Positions 46,818 to 54,763 of a stretch of 64,000 nt of DNA are shown one piece after another. The notes below the pieces were generated by a model that was not told the DNA's origin, searched no databases, and worked only from the letters and a program-made list of their open reading frames with translations. Origin of the DNA: Subtercola sp. Z020 (GTDB lineage Bacteria > Actinomycetota > Actinomycetes > Actinomycetales > Microbacteriaceae); contig NZ_PSTT01000094.1 in NCBI RefSeq assembly GCF_002931235.1, positions 34,176-98,175 of the forward strand. Direction: 5' to 3'. Position numbers and translations under genes: made by a program. Position 1 is the stretch's first letter. Each line of letters begins with the position of its first letter.

Positions 46818-49417
46818 GCGACCGCGTTGTCACCGCCGGTGTCGTCGGCCATCGTGCTCTGCTGCGACAGCCCGGGGCCGTCGCTCCGCGACCAGGTCCA
46901 GTCGGCCACGACAGGGATGTCCTCCCCGTGCTCGCGGGTGTATGCCCGAGCGCGCATACGAGCATCCTGCATCTTCTGGCGGAGCGATGCGGCGCGAACC
47001 GCCAGCCCGGGAACGCGATCGATGACATCGATCACCAGGTGATAGCGGTCGAGATCGTTCAGCATCACCATGTCGAACGGTGTCGTGGTCGTTCCCTCTT
47101 CCTTGTACCCGCGCACGTGCAGGTTGGTGTGGCCGGTGCGACGGTACGTCAGGCGATGGATCAGCGACGGATAGCCGTGATAGGCGAAGACGACGGGCGT
47201 GTTCGTCGTGAAGATGGTGTCGAACTCGCGGTCGGCGAGGCCGTGCGGATGCTCGGTCGCCGACTGCAGGCGCATCAGGTCGACGACGTTCACGACGCGG
47301 ACCTTGAGGTCGGGCAGGTGCTTGCGGAGGAGGGCAGCGGCAGCGAGCGTCTCCAGGGTGGGAACGTCGCCCGCGCAGGCGAGAACGACGTCGGGCCCCT
47401 CGCCAGCCACCTCGGTGCCGGCCCAGTCCCAGATGCCGAGGCCACGCGTGCAGTGCGCGACGGCCTCCTCCATGGTCAGCCAGTTCGGTGACGGCTGCTT
47501 GCCGGCGACGACGACGTTGATGTAGTCGACCGACCGCAGGCAGTGGTCGTAGGTCGAGAGAAGGGTGTTCGCGTCGACGGGCAGGTAGATGCGCACCACA
47601 TCTGCCTTCTTGTTCACCATGTGGTCGATGAACCCGGGGTCCTGGTGGCTGAACCCGTTGTGGTCCTGCCGCCAGACGTGCGACGAGAGCAGGTAGTTCA
47701 GTGATGAGATCGAGCGCCGCCACGGAATCGATCGCGAGACCTTCAGCCATTTCGCGTGCTGGTTCGCCATCGAATCGATGATGTGGATGAACGCTTCGTA
47801 GCAGTTGAACAGGCCGTGCCTGCCGGTCAGCAGGTAGCCCTCGAGCCACCCTTCGCACTGGTGCTCAGAGAGCATCTCCATCACCCGGCCCGCTCGCGCC
47901 AGGTGTTCGTCGACCGGCCAGATGGCGCTGTTCCATTGCTTGTCTGTCTCGGTGTAGACGCCCTGCAGCCGGTTCGAGGCCGTCTCGTCGGGCCCGAAGA
48001 TGCGGAAGTTGTCGGGGTTCTGATCGATGACGCCGGCGAGCCAGTCGCCGAGCACCTTCGTCGCCGACTCGCTCGTCGCGCCCGGGGAGGGCACGTCGAC
48101 GCCGTGCTGGCGGAAGTCGGGCAGGTCGAGCTCCCGGCGCAGCAGGCCCCCGTTCGCGAAGGGGGTGGCGCTCATCCGCAGCTCGCCGGCCGGCGCGAGC
48201 GAGGTGATCGAATCGAGCGGCCTGCCCGACTCGTCGAAGAGCTCATCGGGCTTGTACGTGTGCATCCAGTCTTCGAGGATGCGCGTGTGCGCCTCGGTGT
48301 CCCGCGCGTTCGCCAGCGGCACCTGGTGTGCACGCCACGTGTTCTCGACCGGCAGGCCGTCGATCTCGGCCGGGCAGGTCCAGCCCTTCGGTGTGCGCAG
48401 GATGATCATGGGCCAGTTCGCGGTGCCCTCGAGGGTGCCGTCAGCGGCCTGCTGCTTGATGTCGGCGATCTCGTTCAGAACGAGGTCGAGGGTCTCGGCC
48501 ATTCGTTCGTGGACCAGCAGGGGGTCTTCGCCGTCGAATCCGCCGGAGACGATGTGCGGGTTGTGACCGTAGCCGCGCATCAGCGCGAGCAGCTGCTCCT
48601 CGGGCATGCGCGCCAACACGGTCGGGTTCGCGATCTTGTACCCGTTCAGGTGCAGGATCGGAAGCACGACGCCGTCTTGCCGGGCATCCAGAAACGCATT
48701 CGAGTGCCAGCTCGTCGCGAGCGGCCCTGTCTCGGCCTCGCCGTCGCCGACGACGCAGGCCACCAGCAGGTTCGGGTTGTCGAAGGCGGCCCCGTAGGCG
48801 TGCGAGAGCGAGTAGCCGAGCTCGCCGCCCTCATGGATGGAGCCGGGTGTCTCGGGCGCGTTGTGGCTCGGGATGCCGCCCGGGAACGAGAACTGGCGGA
48901 AGAGCCGGCGCATGCCGGTCTCGCTCTGGCTGATCGGGGAGTAGATCTCGCTGTAGGTGCCGTCGAGCCAGGCGTTCGCGACCATGCCGGGGCCGCCGTG
49001 GCCGGGGCCGGTGATGTAGAGCGTCGCCTGGTTGCGCTGCTGGATGATGCGGTTCAGGTGTGCGTAGACGAAGTTCAGGCCGGGGGTCGTTCCCCAGTGA
49101 CCGAGCAGGCGTGGCTTGATGTCGTCGCGGCTGAGCGGCTCGCGCAACAGGGGGTTGTCGAGCAGGTAGATCTGGCCGATCGAGAGGTAGTTGGCGGCGC
49201 GCCACCAGGCGTCGACGCGGTAGAGCTCCTCGCCCTCGAGCTTCTTCGGGTCGAGTCTCGGCCACGAGCTCTCGGCTGTGCTGATGGCGTGCGCGAAGGC
49301 CGTGCCGGAGGCCTGGCTGTCGATGGCCGCACCGTCGAACTCGATCGTCGTCGGGTCGGTGCTGCTGGACGGGGTGCTGCTGTCGGTCGGGCTGGTGCTG
49401 CTGGTCGGGCTGGTCAT
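46814..49417 (-). CDS. xfp: xylulose-5-phosphate/fructose-6-phosphate phosphoketolase
   Basis: This thiamine enzyme cleaves xylulose 5-phosphate or fructose 6-phosphate with phosphate to acetyl phosphate. The 867-residue protein has the N-terminal region [18 protein letters not shown], the thiamine motif [17 protein letters not shown] and the late [13 protein letters not shown]. The ATG at 49417 follows AAGGAGGGG. A Ser/Thr-rich start of about 25 residues precedes the domain. The promoter carries two inverted repeats. Acetate kinase or phosphotransacetylase genes are not nearby. Confidence 0.95.
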   Translation of the reverse strand: MTSPTSSTSPTDSSTPSSSTDPTTIEFDGAAIDSQASGTAFAHAISTAESSWPRLDPKKLEGEELYRVDAWWRAANYLSIGQIYLLDNPLLREPLSRDDIKPRLLGHWGTTPGLNFVYAHLNRIIQQRNQATLYITGPGHGGPGMVANAWLDGTYSEIYSPISQSETGMRRLFRQFSFPGGIPSHNAPETPGSIHEGGELGYSLSHAYGAAFDNPNLLVACVVGDGEAETGPLATSWHSNAFLDARQDGVVLPILHLNGYKIANPTVLARMPEEQLLALMRGYGHNPHIVSGGFDGEDPLLVHERMAETLDLVLNEIADIKQQAADGTLEGTANWPMIILRTPKGWTCPAEIDGLPVENTWRAHQVPLANARDTEAHTRILEDWMHTYKPDELFDESGRPLDSITSLAPAGELRMSATPFANGGLLRRELDLPDFRQHGVDVPSPGATSESATKVLGDWLAGVIDQNPDNFRIFGPDETASNRLQGVYTETDKQWNSAIWPVDEHLARAGRVMEMLSEHQCEGWLEGYLLTGRHGLFNCYEAFIHIIDSMANQHAKWLKVSRSIPWRRSISSLNYLLSSHVWRQDHNGFSHQDPGFIDHMVNKKADVVRIYLPVDANTLLSTYDHCLRSVDYINVVVAGKQPSPNWLTMEEAVAHCTRGLGIWDWAGTEVAGEGPDVVLACAGDVPTLETLAAAALLRKHLPDLKVRVVNVVDLMRLQSATEHPHGLADREFDTIFTTNTPVVFAYHGYPSLIHRLTYRRTGHTNLHVRGYKEEGTTTTPFDMVMLNDLDRYHLVIDVIDRVPGLAVRAASLRQKMQDARMRARAYTREHGEDIPVVADWTWSRSDGPGLSQQSTMADDTGGDNAVA

Positions 49418-49482
49418 GGAACCCCTCCTTGATGGCCGCGTGCGTCGAAGCGGGGTGCCCGACGCGGTCACGGCCGCGGTCG

Positions 49483-49523
49483 CCTAGGTGCACTCTATGC
49501 ACCCGAGGTTGCCGCAACCTAGG
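49483..49523 (-). promoter_or_regulatory. xfp promoter with two inverted repeats
   Basis: On the minus strand TAGAGT (ACTCTA, 49492-49497 forward) is a -10 box. It sits within GGTGCA-CTCTA-TGCACC (49487-49503), and AGGTTGC-C-GCAACCT (49506-49520) covers the -35 zone (17 nt spacer). CCTAGG flanks both ends. These arms are good operator candidates for a transcription factor. Confidence 0.6.
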
Positions 49524-49577
49524 GGTTGAAACCGTCTGGCTGGTGTCCGTGCGGTGTGTGGATGCCTCGGGGCGTCG

Positions 49578-49922
49578 TCAGGGCGTCGTCTGCGTCGCGG
49601 CCAGCACGAGCACGCTGCCGAGGGAGACGAGTGCCATCACGATCATCAGCGCGGCGAGGATGCCGAGCCGCGGCCTGCCCCGGCGGGTGACGAGCTGGGT
49701 GATGACCATGGCGGCGTAGAGCAGCACGACCAGCGCGAGCGCCGTCGCCGCCAGCCCGGCAGGCGGGAATGACAGCAGGAAGACGAGCACGACGGCGGCG
49801 ATCAGGGCGAAGAGCCCGCCGACCACGAGCCAGATGCGGCCCGTCGAGGTGGTCAGCGAGGGCTGGCTCGTGACGCGGGTGGGATCGAGGTCGGGATCGG
49901 GGATGGGAGACGGATCGGGCAT
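49578..49922 (-). CDS. small membrane protein of unknown function
   Basis: The 114-residue protein has a Pro/Asp-rich N-terminus of about 27 residues, then three hydrophobic helices (about 30-48, 56-75, 85-108). There are no recognisable catalytic motifs. It stands alone, downstream of the xfp promoter region on the same strand and next to the transposon's left end. I cannot assign a function. Confidence 0.6.
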   Translation of the reverse strand: MPDPSPIPDPDLDPTRVTSQPSLTTSTGRIWLVVGGLFALIAAVVLVFLLSFPPAGLAATALALVVLLYAAMVITQLVTRRGRPRLGILAALMIVMALVSLGSVLVLAATQTTP

Positions 49923-49990
49923 GGTTCAGGTCTAGCCCCCCGGGTCGGCGTGCGACAGCCCTTGCGCCCACGACTCGCACCAGAACTAGA

Positions 49991-49998
49991 ACATATGT
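49991..49998. repeat. left target-site duplication ACATATGT
   Basis: This 8-bp palindrome is repeated at 54065-54072 and is the expected duplication length for IS1595 transposition. Its sequence is the core of a LexA-type box. Confidence 0.75.
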
Positions 49999-50021
49999 AC
50001 CGGGTATCTGCTTAGGTCAAG
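49999..50021. repeat. left terminal inverted repeat
   Basis: It starts ACCGGGTATCTGC and ends TTAGGTCAAG. The reverse complement of 54042-54064 is identical except for one base (C to T at the third position). Confidence 0.9.
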
Positions 50022-50043
50022 TTCTTCCGATATCTTGGCGGAT

Positions 50044-51036
50044 ATGGTTGAGCGTCCGATGGGTGGGGTGGACTATCCGCAAACGATTCTGGAGTTTCAG
50101 GAGTGGTTCGCGACGGATGATGCGTGCTTGAAGTTCCTGACGCGTCTGCGATGGCCGGACGGATTTGTCTGCCCGAAGTGTGATGTAAGTGGGCAGGCGT
50201 GGAAGACAGCGAGCGGCCTATGGATGTGTCGAGCGTGTGGACGGCAGACGAGCGTGACGGCGGGCACGATCTTTGATCGGACCCGATCGCCGTTGCGGAT
50301 GTGGTTTCATGCCGCGTGGTACATCACCTCCCAGAAGACCGGGGTCTCCGCGCAGGGGCTGCAGCGTGTGCTCGGGCTGCGATCATATGAGACGGCATGG
50401 GTATGGATGCACAAGTTCCGTCGGGCGATGGTCGTGCCCGGCCGGGAGCTGCTGCGCGGTGTGGTCGAGTTGGACGAGACCTATGTGGGCGGAATCAGTC
50501 GCGGAAATGCGGGCCGCAGTAGCACCAAGGCGGGGGTAATGGTCGCTGCCGAGATGCTCGGCGTCAAACGGCTCGGCCGAATACGGCTGGAGCCGAGCCC
50601 CGGCGAGAGCTTGCAGCTGATCAGCTTCGCAAAGCGCGTCATCGACCCCGGCTCCCTGGTCCGAACGGACGGAGCACAAGAACTCAAACGCCTCGCGAAG
50701 CTTGGATACGAGCACGAGCGTCACGTGGAACTCGGCTCTGAGATTGCTGCTCACGTGTCCCTGTACGGAGTGCACACTGTTGCCTCGCTACTGAAGCGCT
50801 GGCTCGAAGGCACCCTTCACCAGGGAATCAGCAACGACCACTTGGGCTACTACCTCGACGAATTCACGTTTCGATTCAACCGCCGCGCATCCCGCAGCCG
50901 AGGCCTGCTGTTTTACCGCCTCCTCGAACAGGCCATGCGCACGGATCCAGCACCCCTGCCAACGCTCATCGCCACCAAAAATGACCATGGCGCCGTGTTG
51001 GGGTCAGTCCAGATTCCGGAGCTTCCCCTGCGTTAG
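50044..51036 (+). CDS. IS1595-family transposase
   Basis: This transposase should cut and paste the element. The ATG at 50044 is used; an upstream TTG at 50035 is less likely. The 330-residue protein has an N-terminal zinc ribbon (CPKCDVSG, then CRACGRQTS), a helix-turn-helix-like segment, and the catalytic core ELDETYVGG (first Asp) and VRTDGAQELK (second Asp). The third site lies in VHTVASLLKRW with ISNDHLGYYLDEFTFRFNRR after it, as in IS1595 relatives. The reading frame is complete. Confidence 0.93.
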   Translation: MVERPMGGVDYPQTILEFQEWFATDDACLKFLTRLRWPDGFVCPKCDVSGQAWKTASGLWMCRACGRQTSVTAGTIFDRTRSPLRMWFHAAWYITSQKTGVSAQGLQRVLGLRSYETAWVWMHKFRRAMVVPGRELLRGVVELDETYVGGISRGNAGRSSTKAGVMVAAEMLGVKRLGRIRLEPSPGESLQLISFAKRVIDPGSLVRTDGAQELKRLAKLGYEHERHVELGSEIAAHVSLYGVHTVASLLKRWLEGTLHQGISNDHLGYYLDEFTFRFNRRASRSRGLLFYRLLEQAMRTDPAPLPTLIATKNDHGAVLGSVQIPELPLR

Positions 51037-51110
51037 CTAAACCGTTCTGGGGTGAAGCAGGCGTACTTCGAGCCAAGTGTCCTGTCCGAGGATGCCCGTA
51101 AGCCGATCGT

Positions 51111-52064
51111 TCAGCGGGACGGTTGACGGCGGTAGCTCGACACTTCGGTCGTGATGGGTCCGGACGCTCGTTGTCGCGGCGTGGTCGTGGGTGTTATGGC
51201 CAGGATCACGAGGACCACGCCTATGAGCCCGAGGCCGACCCATCCGAGGGTGGTGAGCTGTTCCCCAACGATGACGACGGCGAGGATCGCGGCGACCGCC
51301 GGCTCGATGAGGGTCAGGGTCGTCGCGGTGCTCGCAGGTACTTGCGAGAGCCCATAGCCGAACAGGACGTACCCGGCGAACATCGGCACGAGCGCCATGT
51401 ACGCCCCCACGGAGAACGCTTCCCGCGACGCAAGGAGCGGGCCGCCCGTGAGGAGCAGGACGGGGAGGAGAAGCAGTCCGCCGCCGCCGAACACGGCACC
51501 CATCGATGCTGCACGGCTGAGACCGTCGTGCATGAGGTGGTGGGCCGCCCAGGAGTAGCCGGCGTAGGTGATTCCGGCGACCAGGCCGAGCGCGATCCCG
51601 GCCAGCGTCGACGTGAGGGCTCCGCTGTGGCCGTCGAGCTTGGAGAGGCACAGCAGGGTGCTGCCGATGACGCCGAGCGCGGCAGCGACCATCCACGGCC
51701 GACTGAGCGTGCTGCGGTCGATGACGCGTTCCAGCACTCCCGAGGCCAGGGGTGCGGAGGCGAGCGAGACGACGGAGCCGATCGCGACCCCGGCGAGGTG
51801 CATGGAGCTGTAGAACGCCAGCGGGTAGATCGCCACGGCCACCGCGCCGAGCGCGACAACCTGCCAGCGGCGTTGCAGGGCAAACCGTTCGCGGCGCAGC
51901 GCCGGCACCGCGATCACCGCTTGCAGAATGCCGCCGAGCCCCAGGGACACGGCGCCGATAGCGAGTGGGCCCGCAGTCGGGGCGAACGTCGCCGCTGTGC
52001 CGGTGGTCCCCCAGAGCAGCGCGGTGACGACGATCGCGCCGACGCCGACCGTCCGGGTGTTCAC
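51111..52064 (-). CDS. EamA/DMT-family exporter (cargo)
   Basis: This is a drug/metabolite-type transporter with ten predicted helices in two EamA repeats (about 10-125 and 140-290 of 317 residues). The start LLWGTTGTAATFAPTAGPLAIGA matches the family, and IEPAVAAILAVVIVGEQLT is the characteristic second-repeat motif. The GTG start overlaps the tetR stop by 4 nt, so exporter and regulator form a unit inside the transposon. The exported compound is unknown. Confidence 0.88.
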   Translation of the reverse strand: MNTRTVGVGAIVVTALLWGTTGTAATFAPTAGPLAIGAVSLGLGGILQAVIAVPALRRERFALQRRWQVVALGAVAVAIYPLAFYSSMHLAGVAIGSVVSLASAPLASGVLERVIDRSTLSRPWMVAAALGVIGSTLLCLSKLDGHSGALTSTLAGIALGLVAGITYAGYSWAAHHLMHDGLSRAASMGAVFGGGGLLLLPVLLLTGGPLLASREAFSVGAYMALVPMFAGYVLFGYGLSQVPASTATTLTLIEPAVAAILAVVIVGEQLTTLGWVGLGLIGVVLVILAITPTTTPRQRASGPITTEVSSYRRQPSR

Positions 52065-52633
52065 AGTCCTGCCACCAACGCTGCGGCGAGGGTGCGCGCG
52101 CGGGCGAGCCGCGTCGAGTCGCCTTCAAGGCCTGCGCGGGCCATTGCCCCTTCGAGGAGGAACGAGCAGTGCTCGGCCACCGAGGCCGCATTGGCGGGCG
52201 GTGTCAGCTCCGTGAGGTGGGAGACCAGAATCGATTCGACCTGCTCCTTGTGCCGGCGGACGGCCTCCCGGCCAGCCGCCCCGACGGGCAGCTCAGCGGC
52301 AGCGTTCAGCAGCCCGCACCCGCGGAAGCCGTGCTCGTAGCCGAGTTCGGCGTGATCGATGTATGCGTCGAACACGGCGGCGACCCGCTCCGCGGCAGTG
52401 TTCGCACGGCTGACTCGGGCGGCGTAGAGGCCCAACCACTCCTGGTGTCGGGCCTCGATGTAGGCGCTCACCAGCTCATCTTTGGAGGCGAAGTTGTTGT
52501 AGAGGCTCATCTTCGCCACCCCGGCAGCGGCGGTGATCGAGTTGATCCCCGTCGCCTCGATCCCGTGCGCGTAGAACAAGCGCGCAGCAGCACCGAGCAC
52601 ACGGTCTCTAGCAGACGCAGCAACTTCTGACAT
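52061..52633 (-). CDS. TetR-family repressor (cargo)
   Basis: The 190-residue regulator has a TetR helix-turn-helix (TGINSITAAAGVAKMSLYNNF, about 27-47) and a helical ligand domain. It precedes the eamA gene in the same operon and lies immediately below a long palindrome, its likely own operator. Such local pairs usually respond to the substrate of the exporter. Confidence 0.9.
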   Translation of the reverse strand: MSEVAASARDRVLGAAARLFYAHGIEATGINSITAAAGVAKMSLYNNFASKDELVSAYIEARHQEWLGLYAARVSRANTAAERVAAVFDAYIDHAELGYEHGFRGCGLLNAAAELPVGAAGREAVRRHKEQVESILVSHLTELTPPANAASVAEHCSFLLEGAMARAGLEGDSTRLARARTLAAALVAGL

Positions 52634-52636
52634 GCC

Positions 52637-52678
52637 GACCCTTCCATTAGGTAGATCAGTCTACCTAATGGAAGGGTC
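52637..52678. promoter_or_regulatory. 42-bp perfect palindrome, TetR operator
   Basis: Arms of 19 bp (GACCCTTCCATTAGGTAGA and its complement) surround TCAG. The centre TAGGTAGA-TCAG-TCTACCTA is the typical shape of TetR-family operators. It overlaps the ribosome binding site region of tetR, so repressor binding would stop tetR-eamA. Confidence 0.85.
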
Positions 52679-52822
52679 CTCGATCGAGTCCGATGGACGA
52701 TCGTTCAGTGGGCACCCCGTATCCGAACGGACAGTAGATCACTGTAGTAACAAGGTCTTGCAGGTACATCAACTGGACGACTGCTCGAGATCGCAACATT
52801 GGGTACCCTAGTGTCATGTTGA

Positions 52823-52841
52823 CAACCAGTTGCCGTAACCT
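52823..52841 (+). promoter_or_regulatory. marR promoter and operator
   Basis: TAACCT (52836-52841) lies 7 nt before the ATG at 52849, predicting a leaderless mRNA. CAAC-CA-GTTG (52823-52832) is a palindrome just upstream of it and is a candidate MarR operator. Confidence 0.5.
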
Positions 52842-52848
52842 GTGAGCT

Positions 52849-53331
52849 ATGCAAGTCCCGCAACTTCAAGGTCGCTCTTCTCCGCTGGAAGATGTAATCC
52901 TTGGCGTCTTTCAGCTCGGCAATTTGTTGTCGACCTCAGGCGATGGCCTGGTGGCGGACCTCGGACTGACGTCAGCGCGGTGGCAGGTGCTCGGGGCCAT
53001 TGGCGTTGGGCCGTCGCGCCCCGTCGCGTGGCTCGCTCGCGATCTGGGAGTGTCTCGTCAAAATGTCCAGCGCATCGTTAACGGCCTCGAACGTGACGGC
53101 CTCGTGTCTCTGGAACCGAATCCGCATCACAAACGCGCGCAACTCGTAGAGATCACCTCCGCGGGCCGGGACGCCCTCGGCTCGGCGACTCGTCGGGCGA
53201 AGCCATGGGCCGCACACGTCGCAGCCGGGATCGACCCTGACGACATCGAAACCACTCAACGAGTGCTCCACGCTATTGGCGACGCCATCTTGATCTACGA
53301 CAAACGATCTTCCCAGGAGGAGAACCAATGA
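52849..53331 (+). CDS. MarR-family regulator (cargo)
   Basis: The 160-residue protein has the winged-helix MarR layout, with the recognition region LARDLGVSRQNVQRIVNGLERDGLV and wing LEPNPHHKRAQLVEIT. Its stop overlaps the reductase start by 4 nt (ATGA), so it likely controls that gene, as MarR proteins often sense toxic quinones or oxidants. Base composition appears lower in G+C than nearby host genes. Confidence 0.88.
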   Translation: MQVPQLQGRSSPLEDVILGVFQLGNLLSTSGDGLVADLGLTSARWQVLGAIGVGPSRPVAWLARDLGVSRQNVQRIVNGLERDGLVSLEPNPHHKRAQLVEITSAGRDALGSATRRAKPWAAHVAAGIDPDDIETTQRVLHAIGDAILIYDKRSSQEENQ

Positions 53332-53774
53332 AGAACCGCCCCGATCTCCCGCCGATGCTGAAATACGGCAACTTAGTTGTGAAACTTCTCAACGGGATCG
53401 GCATCCCCGCCGGACCTCCGCGCATCCTGACCGTCCGAGGTCGAGTCAGCGGCCAGCCACGCTCAACACCCGTCTCTATCGTCGATCTGAATGGATTTCG
53501 GTATCTCGTCGCCGGTCAACGCATGGAATGGGTCAAAAACGTCCGCGCAGCGGGTAAAGGCGAGATCAAAAAGGGTCGCAAACCAGAAGAGGTCACCTTT
53601 GTTGAGCTTCCCGAGAACGAGCGCGGCCAAGTCCTCCGGGCATACTGGCATCAGCACAGTCAAGGCCGGAAGGTAGCCGCCCGAATCTTTGAGGCCGGCG
53701 AGAACGCGGGCCCGGACGATTTCGAAGCCGCCGCGCCCCGATGCGTGGTGTTCAAAATCGAAACGGACCACTGA
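53328..53774 (+). CDS. F420H2-dependent quinone/nitro reductase family protein (cargo)
   Basis: The 148-residue protein belongs to the deazaflavin-dependent Ddn-like family (PF04075), which uses reduced F420 to reduce quinones or nitro compounds. Visible features are GIPAGPPRILTVRGRVSGQPRSTPV and the late AAPRCVVFKI strand. It is coupled to marR. F420 is made by actinobacteria, so the gene can work in such a host. Confidence 0.85.
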   Translation: MKNRPDLPPMLKYGNLVVKLLNGIGIPAGPPRILTVRGRVSGQPRSTPVSIVDLNGFRYLVAGQRMEWVKNVRAAGKGEIKKGRKPEEVTFVELPENERGQVLRAYWHQHSQGRKVAARIFEAGENAGPDDFEAAAPRCVVFKIETDH

Positions 53775-54041
53775 GCCCTGGCCATCGATCCAGGTCGGAT
53801 ATTGTGCGGTCAACAGGTGGCGCTACACGATACGTCAAAGGCCTTCTGACGCCGCCCGTGAGCCGGACGGCCAGCGCGCGGCCTGTCGCTTGGATTACTA
53901 GCCACGCCAATGCTGGGGTCGGGGCGCCCGTGCACAACGCTCGATAGATTGCGCGGTTGCGGCTCCGTAACTGCGACACCTGCACCACGCTTCAAGATGG
54001 CCTCGCGTCCTTGAGGCTCTAACTTTCGAGCCGGCCGCGCA
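53775..54041. other. non-coding right arm of the transposon
   Basis: Together with the right repeat and the alkB promoter this makes a 322-bp gap between the reductase and alkB. I see no tRNA, gene fragment or terminator of convincing strength; the only short open frames are spurious. Confidence 0.6.
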
Positions 54042-54064
54042 CTTGACCTAAGCAGATACCCAGT
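54042..54064. repeat. right terminal inverted repeat
   Basis: It starts CTTGACCTAAGCAG and ends GATACCCAGT, the inverse of the left end with one mismatch. The direct repeat ACATATGT follows at 54065-54072. Confidence 0.9.
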
Positions 54065-54072
54065 ACATATGT
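54065..54072. repeat. right target-site duplication ACATATGT
   Basis: Identical to 49991-49998. See the mobile element entry. Confidence 0.75.
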
Positions 54073-54089
54073 TCGAATGTCTGTAGGCT
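54065..54089 (+). promoter_or_regulatory. alkB promoter with transposon-disrupted LexA box
   Basis: TAGGCT (54084-54089) lies 7 nt before the alkB ATG. Just upstream stands ACATATGTTCG, the right part of a LexA box. The missing left part GAAC lies at the far end of the transposon (49989-49992). Rejoining the flanks gives AGAACATATGTTCG, which fits CGAACNNNNGTTCG at all but the first base. At present the left half reads GTAC. Confidence 0.7.
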
Positions 54090-54096
54090 GGCGGGC

Positions 54097-54738
54097 ATGA
54101 GTCTGACCTTCCAGAGTTCCCTGTTCGACGACCTCGACGCCGAGCCCGAGCTCGAACCGCTCGGCCGTTCGGTGCAACGCATCGAGCTCACCGAGGGGGC
54201 CTGGCTCGACATCAGGCCGGGCTGGGTCAGCAATTCGGATGCGCTCTTCGAGCGGCTCGCCCAGCATGTTCCGTGGCAGGCCGACAAGCGCGAGATGTAC
54301 GACCGGGTGGTCGAGGTTCCCCGCCTCGTGTCGTGGTTCGGGCCGGAGGCGGCGTTCCCCGACCCCGTGCTCGAGAGGGCGCAGAACGATCTGAACGACC
54401 ATTACACCCGCCCGAAAGACCAGGTCTTCGAAACCGCAGGGCTCTGCTTCTACCGAACGGGCGACGACAGCGTGGCCTGGCACGGCGACCGGGTCGGCCG
54501 GGCGATCGATCGCGACACGATGGTCGCGATCGTCTCTGTGGGGGCTGCCCGAACGCTGTCGCTGCGGCCGAAGGGTGGGGGAGACACGCAGCGCTTCGCC
54601 CTCGGCCACGGTGACCTGCTCGTGATGGGCGGGAGCTGCCAGCGCACCTACGAGCACGCCATCCTGAAGACGAAGCAGGCCGTCGGGCCCCGCATCAGCA
54701 TCCAGTTCCGCCCCTACTGGAAGCGGCTGGCGGCCTGA
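54097..54738 (+). CDS. alkB: AlkB-like 2-oxoglutarate/Fe(II) dioxygenase
   Basis: AlkB removes methyl groups from 1-methyladenine and 3-methylcytosine in DNA or RNA. The 213-residue protein has the iron motif HGD (His129, Asp131, in WHGDRVG), the second His in TYEHAI and the 2-oxoglutarate/substrate arginines in RISIQFR. No ada gene is adjacent. The promoter carries half of an SOS box broken by the transposon, so control by LexA is probably lost or changed. Confidence 0.9.
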   Translation: MSLTFQSSLFDDLDAEPELEPLGRSVQRIELTEGAWLDIRPGWVSNSDALFERLAQHVPWQADKREMYDRVVEVPRLVSWFGPEAAFPDPVLERAQNDLNDHYTRPKDQVFETAGLCFYRTGDDSVAWHGDRVGRAIDRDTMVAIVSVGAARTLSLRPKGGGDTQRFALGHGDLLVMGGSCQRTYEHAILKTKQAVGPRISIQFRPYWKRLAA

Positions 54739-54763
54739 GGCCGGGCCCAGAGGGTGCGGCAGG

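Larger units (their letters stand above)
49991..54072. mobile_element. IS1595-type transposon with cargo genes (about 4.07 kb)
   Basis: The element spans 49999-54064, between 23-bp terminal inverted repeats with one mismatch, and is flanked by the direct repeat ACATATGT on both sides, matching the 8-bp duplications known for IS1595. Content: a transposase, a leftward tetR-eamA unit and a rightward marR-reductase unit, five complete genes in all. Because ACATATGT is palindromic, the repeats can also be read as 33-bp inverted ends. The marR unit looks less GC-rich than the host genes, supporting transfer. Whether it still moves is unknown, but the transposase frame is intact. Confidence 0.85.

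Noticed and set aside
47756..49432. A 558-codon frame antisense to xfp
   Set aside because: Same third-position GC effect; the opposite strand encodes an unmistakable phosphoketolase.
49989..50021. Reading the transposon ends as 33-bp inverted repeats without target duplication
   Set aside because: Possible, because ACATATGT is palindromic, but an 8-bp duplication of a palindromic LexA core explains both the family rule and the flanking GA/TC symmetry better.
53775..54041. tRNA, second transposase fragment or small gene in the transposon right arm
   Set aside because: No cloverleaf, no transposase motif and only short spurious frames were seen.
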